Assembly: GCF_004745075.1 (NCBI RefSeq)
Contig: NZ_RHFH01000002.1
Span: 310,001 to 374,000 of the forward strand
Origin: Brevibacterium sp. S111
Lineage (GTDB): Bacteria > Actinomycetota > Actinomycetes > Actinomycetales > Brevibacteriaceae
DNA: 64,000 nucleotides
Direction of reading: 5' to 3'
Part shown: positions 1 through 8,876 of the stretch, piece by piece
Layout: each line of letters begins with the position of its first letter
Position numbering within the stretch: position 1 is the stretch's first letter
Made by a program: the position numbers and the translations under genes
Notes under the pieces: model-generated
What the model saw: only the letters and a program-made list of their open reading frames with translations
Told to the model about the DNA's origin: nothing
Database searches by the model: none

Positions 1-938
1 GCAGCCTCGGGGCGAACACCTGGCGACACGTCGCCTTCATCGAACAGGACTCCGAGCGGATCGAAGCCGCCCGCGAGTCGGGGCGGAAACTCGTCAACCT
101 CGGCATGCCGACGATCCGTCCGCGCACGGATGAGTCGGCAGGTGCCCAGCCACTCGGCGGTGCCCTCGGTGCGGCAGCGGATGGGTCTGCCGGAAGCGGA
201 GGACTGCCCTCGACCCCACCGATGGGCATCGATCTGCTGGCACCCGGCGCCCTGGAACCGAGCGATCCCGAGGACATCGCCAACCTCGATACGACGCCCC
301 CGGACACGGCGGACTTCCGCTGGCTGATGTCCTCGGACGTGTGCAAGCACTGCACCCACGCCGGCTGCCTGGACGTGTGCCCCACGGGAGCGCTCTTCCG
401 CACGGAATTCGACACCGTCGTCGTGCAGAACGACGTCTGCAACGGCTGCGGAACGTGCGTGGCCGGCTGTCCCTTCGGCGTCATCGAGCGCCGCGATGAC
501 GGCACGATCAACACACCCACCGACCGTGATCGCAGCGCCTCGGACATGGACGTGCCGGACAAGAACACGGCCAACAAGTGCACCCTGTGCTATGACCGCC
601 TCGTCGATGGGCAGGAACCGGCGTGCGCGCAGACCTGCCCCACGGAATCGATCAAATTCGGCGACCATGACGACATGGTCGACAAGGCTCACGCCCGCGT
701 GGCCGATCTCCATGCGAAGGGTCTGACCGAGGCTCGCCTCTACGGCGCGAACCCGAACGACGGGGTCGGTGGCACCGGATCGGTCTTCCTCATCCTCGAC
801 GAGCCCGAGGTCTACGGGCTGCCGCCGGATCCGCGTGTGCCGACGAAGGACCTGCCGAAGATGTACGCCAATGCCGGCATCGCGGCGCTCGGCATGGTCG
901 CCGCCGTCGGACTCGCCTTCCTCGGGAGCCGCCGTTGA
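1..938 (+). CDS. Formate dehydrogenase-type 4Fe-4S electron-transfer subunit (5' end outside window)
   Basis: The open frame runs in from the left edge: the bases before the first in-window ATG (105) encode a stretch containing TWRHVAFIE and GRKLVNLGMP, typical of the N-terminal half of FdnH/FdhB-like subunits, so the true start is upstream. Cysteine groups for several 4Fe-4S clusters are visible (CKHCTHAGC, CNGCGTCVAGC, CTLCYD, CAQTC). The last ~22 residues are hydrophobic and end GSRR, a likely membrane anchor. It would carry electrons from a molybdopterin formate dehydrogenase, presumably upstream, to the NrfD-like protein whose TTG start overlaps its stop by 4 nt. Selenocysteine genes follow, which fits a Sec-containing formate dehydrogenase; that catalytic gene is not in the window. 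Confidence 0.9.
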   Translation, partial: SLGANTWRHVAFIEQDSERIEAARESGRKLVNLGMPTIRPRTDESAGAQPLGGALGAAADGSAGSGGLPSTPPMGIDLLAPGALEPSDPEDIANLDTTPPDTADFRWLMSSDVCKHCTHAGCLDVCPTGALFRTEFDTVVVQNDVCNGCGTCVAGCPFGVIERRDDGTINTPTDRDRSASDMDVPDKNTANKCTLCYDRLVDGQEPACAQTCPTESIKFGDHDDMVDKAHARVADLHAKGLTEARLYGANPNDGVGGTGSVFLILDEPEVYGLPPDPRVPTKDLPKMYANAGIAALGMVAAVGLAFLGSRR

Positions 939-2179
939 GCACGTCCGAATATGACTCCTACCGTCCACCCGAGCCGGAAGGCGGACGCAAGAAGCGCCGC
1001 CGAGGCGGTCGGCCCGGTGGCGGTCGTGGTGGACCGGGTGCCGGTGGTCGGCGAGGCGGTGGCTGGAAGAACCGCGGGGCCGACGGCAACCGTGAGATGC
1101 CGATGGTCGAGGACGTCGAATTCACCTCCTACTACGGTCGACCCATCGTCAAGGCTCCGCCCTGGGGCGATGAGATCGGGCTCTACCTGTTCCTCGGCGG
1201 TCTGGCCGGTGGCTCGGCCCTCTTGGGTCTGGGCGCACAGTTCAGCGACCGTCCCGGTCTGCGCATCGCTTCACGGATGACAGCGATCACCGCAACAGGA
1301 ATCGGGGGAGCGGCGCTCGTGGCCGACCTCGGCCGGCCCGAACGGTTCCTCAACATGATGCGCGTGTTCAAGGTCAGCTCCCCGATGAGCCTGGGCACCT
1401 GGATCCTCTCCGGCTTCGGCGTCGGTTCGGGCGTGCTGACCGCCATCGAAGTCGATCGCCTGACCGGTGAGAAGCTGCTGCCGCTCGGCCCCCTGCGCCG
1501 CGTGCTCCACGCCCTCGAAACGCCTGCCGCCATCGAGTCAGCGCTCTTCGCCACACCTCTGGCCGCCTACACGGGCGCGCTGCTCGGCGATACCGCGGTT
1601 CCCACGTGGAACGCTGCCGGTCGCAACGGACTCTCATATGTGTTCGTGGCCTCGGCATCGATGGCCGCCGGGGGAGCGGGAATGGCGCTGGCTCCGATCC
1701 GCGAGACCGGTCCGGCTCGTCTTCTGGCGCTGACCGGTGCCGCCGGTGAGATGGTGGCGATGGATCAGATGAAGAAGGGCATGCACCCCGCCGAGGTCGA
1801 TCCGATGGAAGACGGCGAACCCGGCCACAAACTCCACCGGGCCGAGAAGCTGCTCCTTGCCGGTGCCGCCGGTGCCGCCGCCGTCGAGGTGGCGGCACGA
1901 GTGTTCGCGAAGAAGCTGGCCGGTAAGACTGACGCATCGAGTGGTGCCTTCGGTGCCGGGGGCAAGCGGAGCTGGAAGACGAGGACGGCGCTGCGTGCGC
2001 TCTCGGTCGTCTCCGGTGCGGCACTCGCCGCCGCCTCGGCGTACACCCGCTTCGGGGTGCTCGAGGCCGGCATCGAATCGACGAAGGATCCGCGTCACGT
2101 CGTCGAACCCCAGCGCGCTCGCCTCGAGGAGCGTCGGGCCCGCGGCATCACCGACGACTCGATCACGACCGGCTGGTAG
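935..2179 (+). CDS. NrfD/PsrC-like integral membrane subunit of formate dehydrogenase
   Basis: This 414-residue protein has a Gly/Arg-rich N-terminal tail (about residues 14-50), then a membrane region beginning around GDEIGLYLFLGGLAGGSA with several hydrophobic helices, the pattern of NrfD/PsrC quinone-interacting subunits. It starts with TTG at 935 inside the stop of the iron-sulfur subunit (4-nt overlap), so the two are translationally coupled. The expected role is to anchor the dehydrogenase and pass electrons to the quinone pool. In actinobacterial formate dehydrogenases an NrfD-like subunit often replaces cytochrome b FdhC; that point is family knowledge. The Arg/Gly tail is unusual for the family and may be cytoplasmic. 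Confidence 0.85.
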   Translation: MSTSEYDSYRPPEPEGGRKKRRRGGRPGGGRGGPGAGGRRGGGWKNRGADGNREMPMVEDVEFTSYYGRPIVKAPPWGDEIGLYLFLGGLAGGSALLGLGAQFSDRPGLRIASRMTAITATGIGGAALVADLGRPERFLNMMRVFKVSSPMSLGTWILSGFGVGSGVLTAIEVDRLTGEKLLPLGPLRRVLHALETPAAIESALFATPLAAYTGALLGDTAVPTWNAAGRNGLSYVFVASASMAAGGAGMALAPIRETGPARLLALTGAAGEMVAMDQMKKGMHPAEVDPMEDGEPGHKLHRAEKLLLAGAAGAAAVEVAARVFAKKLAGKTDASSGAFGAGGKRSWKTRTALRALSVVSGAALAAASAYTRFGVLEAGIESTKDPRHVVEPQRARLEERRARGITDDSITTGW

Positions 2180-2260
2180 GGGCGCTGGCTGGCAGACGAC
2201 GCTGAGGCCGATGCCGCCGGACCCCTCACCCGCAGCGACATAACCTCCCGGTGCACCGCT

Positions 2261-2355
2261 GCGCTATGCCGCTATCGGTGCGTTGTGCCGCTATCGGTCC
2301 GCTGTGCGGCCAGCGGTGTGTCGTGTCGCTGACGGTGTGAGATGCTCCGGGTGTT
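2261..2355 (+). repeat. Five degenerate 19-bp tandem repeats
   Basis: Five consecutive 19-bp units (2261, 2280, 2299, 2318, 2337) share a pattern of RTG near position 6 and CGGT or similar at the end. Units 1 and 2 share the 12-mer GCCGCTATCGGT exactly. The array sits in the 258-bp gap between the NrfD-like gene and a small membrane protein gene. The rest of this gap shows no gene. Confidence 0.7.
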
Positions 2356-2437
2356 GTGCGGGCAACAGTGTGGGATGCTCTGCACGGCCGGCAAGACGGG
2401 TTGCAAAACACAGCATGTGCAGTAGCGTAGGAAATCT

Positions 2438-2659
2438 ATGAAGAAGCTGCTCCAGGATCGTCAGAGCGTCAGACTCGGTGTGTTCATGGCGCTGCTTTTC
2501 CCGTTCATCTATTTCGGCATGAGCCTTTTGGGCTTGGGCAATGACGCCTTCTCCTGGTGGGAGGCACTGCTCGTCGGCCTCGGGAACGGTGTCCTCTTCT
2601 GGTTCTTCTTGTCCAGCTTCCGACAGTTCCGCGACGAGGACGTCACTCCACGCAGATGA
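2438..2659 (+). CDS. Small two-helix membrane protein of unknown function
   Basis: This 73-residue protein has a basic N-terminus (MKKLLQDRQS), two hydrophobic segments (about residues 14-33 and 42-61) and a charged tail ending RDEDVTPRR. The topology is probably N-in/C-in. I do not recognise a named family, though small proteins of this DUF4229-like shape are common in actinobacteria. It converges on selD with only 6 bp between the stop codons. The 19-bp tandem repeats lie just upstream and could contain or affect its promoter. The compact actinobacterial codon use argues that it is real. Confidence 0.6.
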   Translation: MKKLLQDRQSVRLGVFMALLFPFIYFGMSLLGLGNDAFSWWEALLVGLGNGVLFWFFLSSFRQFRDEDVTPRR

Positions 2660-2665
2660 CCGGCG

Positions 2666-3652
2666 TCACCGCACGTGCACGCCCGAGCCGACGACGATCT
2701 CGCCGATGACCGGGTGGCCGGGCAGTTCACCGACGACGAGCAGTCCGCCTGAAGTCTGCGCATCGGCGAGGAGGAACAGCTCGTCCTCGGTCACCGAGTC
2801 GTCGGCGGTGAGGTTCGGGCGCACCCAATCGAGATTGCGCCTGGTTCCGCCCGAGACATAACCATCGGCGATCGACTCATCGACTCCGTCGAGGCGGGGC
2901 ACCGCGGCCGCGTCGATGACGGCACCGACCCCAGAGGCCCGAGCCATCTTGAACAGGTGTCCGAGCAGCCCGAACCCGGTGACATCCGTGGCCGCTCGCA
3001 CCCCGGCCGCGACAGCCGCCCGGGCAGCATCGGCATTGAGCGAGGTCATCGTGGCGATGGCTTCGTCGAAGTTCTCACCGGTGACTTTGTGCCGGTTGTT
3101 GAGGATGCCCACCCCGATCGGTTTGGTCAATGTCAGGGGAAGCCCCACCTCGGCGGCATCATTGCGCATGAGCTCATCGGGGTGGGCCACCCCGGTCACG
3201 GCCATTCCGTACTTCGGCTCGGGATCGTCGATCGAATGCCCGCCGGCGACGGGGCAGTTCGCCTGCGCCGCGACGTCGAGCCCACCGCGGAGGACCTCGG
3301 TGAGCAACTCCATCGGCAGCTTCTCACGCGGCCATCCCACGAGATTGATCGCCGTGACAGGCGTCCCGCCCATCGCATAGATGTCCGACAGTGCGTTCGC
3401 CGCAGCGATCCGACCCCAGTCGTAGGCATCGTCGATGACCGGTGTGAAGAAGTCCGCTGTCGAAAGCACCGCGAGATCCTCGCGGATTCGCACCGCCGAG
3501 GCATCGTCACCGTCGTCGAGGCCGACGAGAACATCCGGACCCGGCTGCCCGACCAACCCGCGCACCGCGTCCTCGAGCTCGCCCGGAGGAATCTTGCAGG
3601 CGCACCCTCCACCATGGGCGAATGAAGTCAGACGATCATGAATCGCAGTCAT
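2666..3652 (-). CDS. selD: Selenide, water dikinase SelD
   Basis: SelD uses ATP and selenide to make selenophosphate, the selenium donor for Sec-tRNA. The 328-residue length is normal for bacteria (about 330-350). The N-terminal motif HGGGCACK puts Cys17 and Lys20 at the positions of the catalytic Cys17/Lys20 of E. coli SelD, so this is the cysteine form. The glycine-rich AIRS/PurM-type ATP-binding fold follows (VGLDDGDDA, TDVTGFGLLGHL). It is transcribed away from tRNA-Sec, selA and selB, and completes the set of selenocysteine synthesis genes. Confidence 0.96.
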   Translation of the reverse strand: MTAIHDRLTSFAHGGGCACKIPPGELEDAVRGLVGQPGPDVLVGLDDGDDASAVRIREDLAVLSTADFFTPVIDDAYDWGRIAAANALSDIYAMGGTPVTAINLVGWPREKLPMELLTEVLRGGLDVAAQANCPVAGGHSIDDPEPKYGMAVTGVAHPDELMRNDAAEVGLPLTLTKPIGVGILNNRHKVTGENFDEAIATMTSLNADAARAAVAAGVRAATDVTGFGLLGHLFKMARASGVGAVIDAAAVPRLDGVDESIADGYVSGGTRRNLDWVRPNLTADDSVTEDELFLLADAQTSGGLLVVGELPGHPVIGEIVVGSGVHVR

Positions 3653-3797
3653 ACCCGGAGACTAACACTGGTGGGGATCGGCGTGGCCGGCCGCCGACAC
3701 ACGGTCACCGGTGTGGAGTGCCACCGGATCGGGGTTGAGGCTCGATCGTGAATCGGGCCGGGTCCCCTCGGCGACCGTTCGCGATAGGATTGCCGGT

Positions 3798-3892
3798 GGA
3801 GGCGTCCGTGTCCTGGTGGGCGCCCTGGTCTTCAAAACCAGTGAGACCGAGCATCTCGGTCTGGCGGGTTCGATTCCCGTCCGCCTCCGCCA
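3798..3892 (+). tRNA. selC: tRNA-Sec (anticodon TCA)
   Basis: The 95-nt gene has the unusual tRNA-Sec shape. The acceptor GGAGGCG pairs with CGCCTCC, and an encoded CCA ends at 3892. The D-stem is 6 bp (GTGTCC/GGGCGC). The anticodon stem CTGGT/ACCAG frames loop CTTCAAA with TCA. The variable arm is long, about 8 bp (AGACCGAG/CTCGGTCT), and the T-arm contains GGTTCGATTCC. The 95-nt length equals that of E. coli selC. It lies between divergent selD and selA, upstream of the selA ribosome binding site. Its UGA-reading anticodon confirms use of selenocysteine. Confidence 0.95.
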
Positions 3893-3984
3893 CAGTCCAC
3901 CCGTTTCGCCGGCGGACGCGAAGGCAGGCGAGAGCAGCGCGCCACCGGTTCGCGCCCGTGCGTCGGCACACCCGAGGAGGCCCC

Positions 3985-5382
3985 ATGGTCGAGTCCGACC
4001 CGCGTCGCAGCATACCGCGCACGGACTTCCTCCTCGCCTCACCGGACATCATCGCCGCAGGTGAACACCTCAATCAGGCGACGGTCAAGGCGATCATCAC
4101 CGAAGTCCAGAACGCCGCCCGCAATGGTGAGATCCTTGTCGCCGAGGTGACCCCCACCCTCGTCTCCACGCTTCGTTCCCGTTCGGCCTCCTCCCTGACC
4201 CCGGTGCTCAACGCCACCGGCATCCTCGTTCACACGAACCTCGGCCGCGCACCACTGTCACCTGCGGCAACGCGGGCCGTCACCGAAGCCGCCGGATACG
4301 TCGACGTCGAAATGAACCTGGCCGGCGGCAAACGCAGCAAACGCGGAACCGGGGCGAAGGCCGCCCTGCTGCGAGCCTGCTCCGCAGCTGAGGACGCCCT
4401 CGTCGTCAACAACGGTGCCGCCGCCCTGCTGCTTGCGGTCACGGCACTGCGAGGCCGCGGCGCTGCATCCGGGGCTGCCGGATCGACTGCCGCCGCCGGT
4501 TCAGCTGCCGGCAGTCCCGACGAGATCGTCATCAGCCGCGGTGAGCTCATCGAAATCGGTGCCGGCTTCCGTCTCACCGACCTCATGACCACCACCGGCG
4601 CCCGCCTGCGTGAAGTCGGCACGACGAACCGAACACACCTCTCCGACTACGCCGAGGCGATCGACGCGACCACATCGAGTCTGCTCAAAGTGCATACGAG
4701 CAACTTTCGCGTCGAAGGGTTCACCGCCTCCGTCGACGTCGCAGAACTGCGCACTCTCGCCGACGAACACGATCTGCCGCTCATCGTCGATCTCGGCTCG
4801 GGCCTCTTCACCCCCGATCCCTCACTCCCGGCAGAACCGGACATTGACACCGCTCTGCGTGCCGGTGCCGACCTCGTCATCGTCTCCGGTGACAAACTCC
4901 TCGGAGGACCTCAGGCCGGACTCATCCTCGGCCGCACCGAAGCGGTGCAGGCGGTGGCGAAGCACCCCCTGGCCCGAGCGCTGCGGACCGACAAACTCAC
5001 CCTCGCCGCGCTCGAAGCAACGATCACGCACACCGCGAACCCCGTCCACGACGCCCTCCACATCGATCCGGATCACCTGCGCAGACGCACCGATTCCCTC
5101 GCCGAGGCGGTCGGAGCGAAGGTCGTGGCCCACGACGGACGCGTCGGCGGCGGGGGAGCCCCCGGCGTACCGCTGCCTGGTTGGGCAGTGGAACTTCCCG
5201 AAGCCTGCGCCGCCGCACTGCGGACCGGAGACCCCGCGATCGTCGCTCGCACCCACCAGGGGCGCTGCCTCGTCGACCTGCGATGTGTGCCCGAGGCAGA
5301 CGATGACCGCATCGCCGCCGCAGTCCGGCGGGTGCTGACCGCGGACCACCTCGGCGAAGAATCTCACGACAACGATGCCTGA
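3985..5382 (+). CDS. selA: L-seryl-tRNA(Sec) selenium transferase SelA
   Basis: SelA is the PLP enzyme that converts Ser-tRNA(Sec) to Sec-tRNA(Sec) with selenophosphate. The ATG at 3985 is chosen because GAGGAGG lies just upstream and the N-terminus (SIPRTDFLLASPDI) then matches family layout; the frame stays open further upstream only because it reads through tRNA-Sec. The protein is 465 residues. The PLP-binding lysine is Lys304 in SGDKLLGGPQAG (E. coli Lys295). It overlaps selB by 8 nt, so the two are coupled. An Ala/Gly-rich insert (about residues 160-172) is a variable region. Confidence 0.95.
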   Translation: MVESDPRRSIPRTDFLLASPDIIAAGEHLNQATVKAIITEVQNAARNGEILVAEVTPTLVSTLRSRSASSLTPVLNATGILVHTNLGRAPLSPAATRAVTEAAGYVDVEMNLAGGKRSKRGTGAKAALLRACSAAEDALVVNNGAAALLLAVTALRGRGAASGAAGSTAAAGSAAGSPDEIVISRGELIEIGAGFRLTDLMTTTGARLREVGTTNRTHLSDYAEAIDATTSSLLKVHTSNFRVEGFTASVDVAELRTLADEHDLPLIVDLGSGLFTPDPSLPAEPDIDTALRAGADLVIVSGDKLLGGPQAGLILGRTEAVQAVAKHPLARALRTDKLTLAALEATITHTANPVHDALHIDPDHLRRRTDSLAEAVGAKVVAHDGRVGGGGAPGVPLPGWAVELPEACAAALRTGDPAIVARTHQGRCLVDLRCVPEADDDRIAAAVRRVLTADHLGEESHDNDA

Positions 5383-7279
5383 TCAGAATCCGCACCCCGA
5401 CACCTTCGTCATCGCCACCGCCGGGCACGTCGACCACGGCAAGTCCACCCTGGTCAATGCCCTCACGGGAATGGAACCCGACCGGTGGGCCGAGGAGCGC
5501 AAACGCGGCCTGACGATCGACCTCGGCTTCGCGTGGACGACTCTGCCCTCGGGTCGGGAACTCGCGTTCGTCGACGTCCCCGGGCATGAGAAGTTCCTCG
5601 CGAACATGCTCGCCGGCCTCGGACCGGCACCCATCGCCTGCTTCGTCATCGCCGCCGACAAGGGCTGGCAGGCCCAGTCGAGCGACCACCGCGACGCGAT
5701 CGCCGCGCTCGGGATCACCCGCGGCCTCGTCGTCATCACCCGCGCCGACCTCGCCCCCGACACCATCGAGACCACGAAATCGCAGGTCGGCGCCCAGCTG
5801 CGCGGCACTCCACTCGAGCACGCTACCATCGTCACGGTCTCCGCCACGACCGGGGACGGTCTGCCCGAGCTCATCTCCGTCCTCGACGAGGTCACGGCCG
5901 CGGCCGAGCCCGCGGACACCTCGGCGCGGGTGCGGCTGTGGGTCGACCGCGCGTTCACGATCAAGGGCGCGGGCACCGTCGTCACCGGCACGCTCACGGC
6001 CGGGACGCTGCGCACGGGCGACACCGTCGATCTGGTCGGTGAGACGATCGGCCGGACCGTGACCGTGCGCGGACTGCAGTCGAAGAACTCCACCACCACC
6101 GAGGCGGTCCCGCAGGCCCGCGTCGCCGTGAACCTGCGCGACACCCCCGCCGAGGATCTCCACCGCGGCGACGCCCTGCTCACCCCCGATGCGTGGCCGG
6201 TCGTCGACGTCATCGACGTCCGCCGCACCATGGGCGAGGCCCTCGACGCGGGCGTCCGCGAACTCATGGCCCACATCGGCACGGCCGCCGTTCGCGCCCG
6301 ACTGCGAGGATTCGGCGCCGACCACGCCCGGCTCACGCTGGAACGGCCTCTGCCGCTGCGGCTCGGTGACCGGATCGTGCTGCGCGCGCCGGGCAGCCGC
6401 AACGTCTTCGCCGGCCTCGTCGTCCTCGACGTCGACCCGCCCGAACTCTCACGCCGGGGCGCCGGTGCCCGCCGCGGACGTCAGTTGGCCGAGCGTCCGG
6501 TCGAGGGGGACATCCTCGCCGAGGTGGCCCGCCGCGGTGCCGTCGAACGCACCGTCCTCGTCCGATTCGGTCTGGAAGTGTCGAGTTCTTCCCGGCCCGA
6601 GGAGGTCGAAGCCGTGGGCGGATGGCTCGTCCACACTCCCGCGCTCGCCGCCTGGGTCGAAACCGCGAGGACCCTGGTCGGCCGCGAACTCACAGCCCGA
6701 CCGATGGCCGCTGGAGTCCCCGTCAAAGCCGTTGCCGAAGCACTGCGGCGAGGCGTCGAGACAGCCGACAGCGCTCGCAGCGCCGCAGCGAAGACACCGA
6801 CGAAAGCACGCCTGCCCCTGCCCGAAGGCGCGGCCGCGGCGACTCGCACCCTGCTCGGCGAGATCATCTCCCGCGCCGGCCTCGAAACCGTTGACGGCAT
6901 GGTCCGGCCGCCCGGCCACGCGGCGGATCTCGGACCCGCCGAAGCCGGACTCGTCGAACTCGAACGACGTCTCGCCGCCGATCCGTTCTCCGCCCCGGAA
7001 GCCGATGACCTCCGCGAACTCGGTCTGGGAGCGCGGGAGCTCGCGGTCGCCGAGAAGGCCGGACGGGTGCTGCGCCTCGGCGACGGAATCGTCGTCTCCC
7101 CACGCACCCCCGCCCAGGCGATGCGTGAACTCGCCGGTCTTGAGCAGCCGTTCACAACGAGTCAGGCCAGACAGGCGCTGGGCACGACGCGGAGGACGGT
7201 CATTCCGCTGCTCGAACACCTCGACTCGCGCGGGTGGGCGCGTCGTCTCGACACCACTCACCGCGAGGTCGTGCGCTGA
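5375..7279 (+). CDS. selB: Selenocysteine-specific elongation factor SelB
   Basis: SelB is the EF-Tu-like GTPase that delivers Sec-tRNA(Sec) to UGA codons followed by a SECIS hairpin. The G1 loop GHVDHGKST (residues 17-25), G3 DVPGHEKF and the EF-Tu-like beta-barrel domains are clear. The C-terminal third (from about residue 400) is long and charged, fitting the winged-helix domains that bind SECIS RNA. At 634 residues it is of normal length. It starts within the end of selA. No SECIS target gene lies in the window; the formate dehydrogenase catalytic gene upstream is the obvious candidate. Confidence 0.95.
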   Translation: MPDQNPHPDTFVIATAGHVDHGKSTLVNALTGMEPDRWAEERKRGLTIDLGFAWTTLPSGRELAFVDVPGHEKFLANMLAGLGPAPIACFVIAADKGWQAQSSDHRDAIAALGITRGLVVITRADLAPDTIETTKSQVGAQLRGTPLEHATIVTVSATTGDGLPELISVLDEVTAAAEPADTSARVRLWVDRAFTIKGAGTVVTGTLTAGTLRTGDTVDLVGETIGRTVTVRGLQSKNSTTTEAVPQARVAVNLRDTPAEDLHRGDALLTPDAWPVVDVIDVRRTMGEALDAGVRELMAHIGTAAVRARLRGFGADHARLTLERPLPLRLGDRIVLRAPGSRNVFAGLVVLDVDPPELSRRGAGARRGRQLAERPVEGDILAEVARRGAVERTVLVRFGLEVSSSSRPEEVEAVGGWLVHTPALAAWVETARTLVGRELTARPMAAGVPVKAVAEALRRGVETADSARSAAAKTPTKARLPLPEGAAAATRTLLGEIISRAGLETVDGMVRPPGHAADLGPAEAGLVELERRLAADPFSAPEADDLRELGLGARELAVAEKAGRVLRLGDGIVVSPRTPAQAMRELAGLEQPFTTSQARQALGTTRRTVIPLLEHLDSRGWARRLDTTHREVVR

Positions 7280-7333
7280 ACCCGTGACCCATGCGGTGAT
7301 GGGCCGCCTCGGTGAAAGTCTGCGATCTGTACT

Positions 7334-7355
7334 ACGATCATTTCGGAATGATCGT
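7334..7355 (+). promoter_or_regulatory. Perfect 9-bp inverted repeat with TCGG loop
   Basis: ACGATCATT and AATGATCGT are separated by TCGG. The hairpin lies 54 bp after the selB stop and about 130 bp before the aldehyde dehydrogenase start. It is not followed by a T run, so it is either a weak selB terminator or a protein-binding palindrome for the next gene. Nothing else is evident in 7280-7482. Confidence 0.5.
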
Positions 7356-7482
7356 TCGCGTCCCTTCGGGCGCTTCTGTCGATGGTATGGGTGATAACAG
7401 ACCGCGGTGATGGAGCCGCGGTGCCGCTTGATCTTGCCTTGACCCCACCATGCCACCATTCGAAACCACCACAGGAGCAACC

Positions 7483-8859
7483 ATGTCGAACTATCGCGTC
7501 CAGAATCCCGCCACCGGTCAGACCGTCGAAACCTTCGCCGAGGCGACCGACACCGACATCGACAACACCGTCGCTGCCGCCCACGCCACCTACCTGACCT
7601 GGAAGGACACCGACATCCAGGAGAGGGCGGGAATCGTCCGCCGCGCGGCCGAGATCTTCCACGAACGCAAAGACGAACTTGCGCGCACGATCTCGACGGA
7701 GATGGGCAAGTCCTATGAGGAGTCCGTCGACGAGGTCGAGTTCGCCGCCGACATCATCGAGTACTACGGCGTCCACGGCCCCAGCCTGGCCACGGACTAC
7801 CAGATCCCGAGCACGATCCCCGGAACCGCCCGCATCGAGGCCCTGCCCATCGGCGCGCTGCTCGGCGTCATGCCCTGGAACTTCCCGTACTACCAGGTGG
7901 CCCGCTTCGCGGCCCCGAACCTCGTGCTCGGCAACACAATCATGCTCAAGCATGCCGATATCTGCGGCCGTTCGGCTCTGCTCATCGAGGAGATCTTCCT
8001 CGCGGCGGGTGTGCCCGAAGGCGGCTACTCGCACCTGTTCGCCAACCACGACCAGATCGCTTCGATCATCGCCGACCCCCGCGTCCAGGGCGTGTCCCTG
8101 ACCGGTTCCGAGCGGGCCGGTGCGATCATCGGCGCGCAGGCGGGGCAGAACCTCAAGAAGGCCGTGCTCGAACTCGGCGGCATCGACCCCATGGTCGTCC
8201 TCGACGCTTCGGATGTCGCCGCGGTGGCCCGTGAAGCCTGGGAATTCCGCACCTACAACGCCGGACAGGTGTGCAACTCGAACAAACGGCTCATCGTCAT
8301 GGACGACATCTACGAGGAATTCGTCGACGAACTCGTCAAGCTCGGCACCGGTCTCAAGCCCGGAGACCCGGCGAAGCTCGGTGACGACGAGTACGTGCCG
8401 CTGTCATCGCGGACGGCGGCCGAGACGGTCGACGCCCAGGTGAAGAAGGCCGTGTCCGAGGGCGCCCGGGCCCTCGTCGGCGGGGAGCTGGGCGAAGGAC
8501 CGGCCGCCTACTATTCGCCGACGGTGCTCGTCGACGTGCCCCGGGACTCCGAATCCTATGGCGAGGAGATCTTCGGACCGGTGGCCACCGTGTACAGGGT
8601 CTCCAGCGATGAGGAGGCCCTCGAGCTGGCCAATGACTGCGCACTCGGGCTCGGCGGATCGGTCTTCTCCACCGACGAGGCGCGCGCCGATCGGGTCGCT
8701 GCAGGTCTCGAGGTCGGCATGACGCATGTCAACACCATCGCCGCCGAGGCCGCCGAGATCCCCTTCGGCGGGGTCAAACGCTCCGGCTTCGGCCGTGAGA
8801 TGGGCCCGATCGGCATGGGCGAATTCGTCAACAAGCGCCTCCACTTCGTCGCGAAGTAA
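7483..8859 (+). CDS. NAD(P)-dependent succinate-semialdehyde dehydrogenase-like aldehyde dehydrogenase
   Basis: A 458-residue aldehyde dehydrogenase. The ATG at 7483 is chosen for its AGGAG ribosome binding site and the typical start SNYRVQNPATG. Visible are the Rossmann/substrate motif GVMPWNFPYYQ, the general-base region LELGGIDPMVVL, the catalytic cysteine Cys264 (NAGQVCNSNKR) and the C-terminal FGGVKRSGFGRE. Its shortness and ELGG-xDP motif match the YneI/Sad group, which oxidises succinate semialdehyde; the substrate is inferred. A 94-bp stretch of its 3' end recurs at 10567-10660. A strong hairpin follows the gene. Confidence 0.85.
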   Translation: MSNYRVQNPATGQTVETFAEATDTDIDNTVAAAHATYLTWKDTDIQERAGIVRRAAEIFHERKDELARTISTEMGKSYEESVDEVEFAADIIEYYGVHGPSLATDYQIPSTIPGTARIEALPIGALLGVMPWNFPYYQVARFAAPNLVLGNTIMLKHADICGRSALLIEEIFLAAGVPEGGYSHLFANHDQIASIIADPRVQGVSLTGSERAGAIIGAQAGQNLKKAVLELGGIDPMVVLDASDVAAVAREAWEFRTYNAGQVCNSNKRLIVMDDIYEEFVDELVKLGTGLKPGDPAKLGDDEYVPLSSRTAAETVDAQVKKAVSEGARALVGGELGEGPAAYYSPTVLVDVPRDSESYGEEIFGPVATVYRVSSDEEALELANDCALGLGGSVFSTDEARADRVAAGLEVGMTHVNTIAAEAAEIPFGGVKRSGFGREMGPIGMGEFVNKRLHFVAK

Positions 8860-8876
8860 GTCGCGGCCGATTCTCC

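Noticed and set aside
2261-2355. CRISPR array
   Set aside because: The 19-bp units are directly adjacent without spacers, degenerate, and no cas genes are near.
3748-3984. Longer selA reading frame starting at 3748
   Set aside because: The extension would read through the whole tRNA-Sec gene; ATG 3985 has a strong ribosome binding site and the correct family N-terminus.
5024-6402. Long minus-strand frames opposite selA and selB (433 and 339 residues)
   Set aside because: Their translations are Arg/Gly/Ser-rich with no recognisable domain, and selA/selB are certain on the other strand; these are GC-rich antisense shadows.
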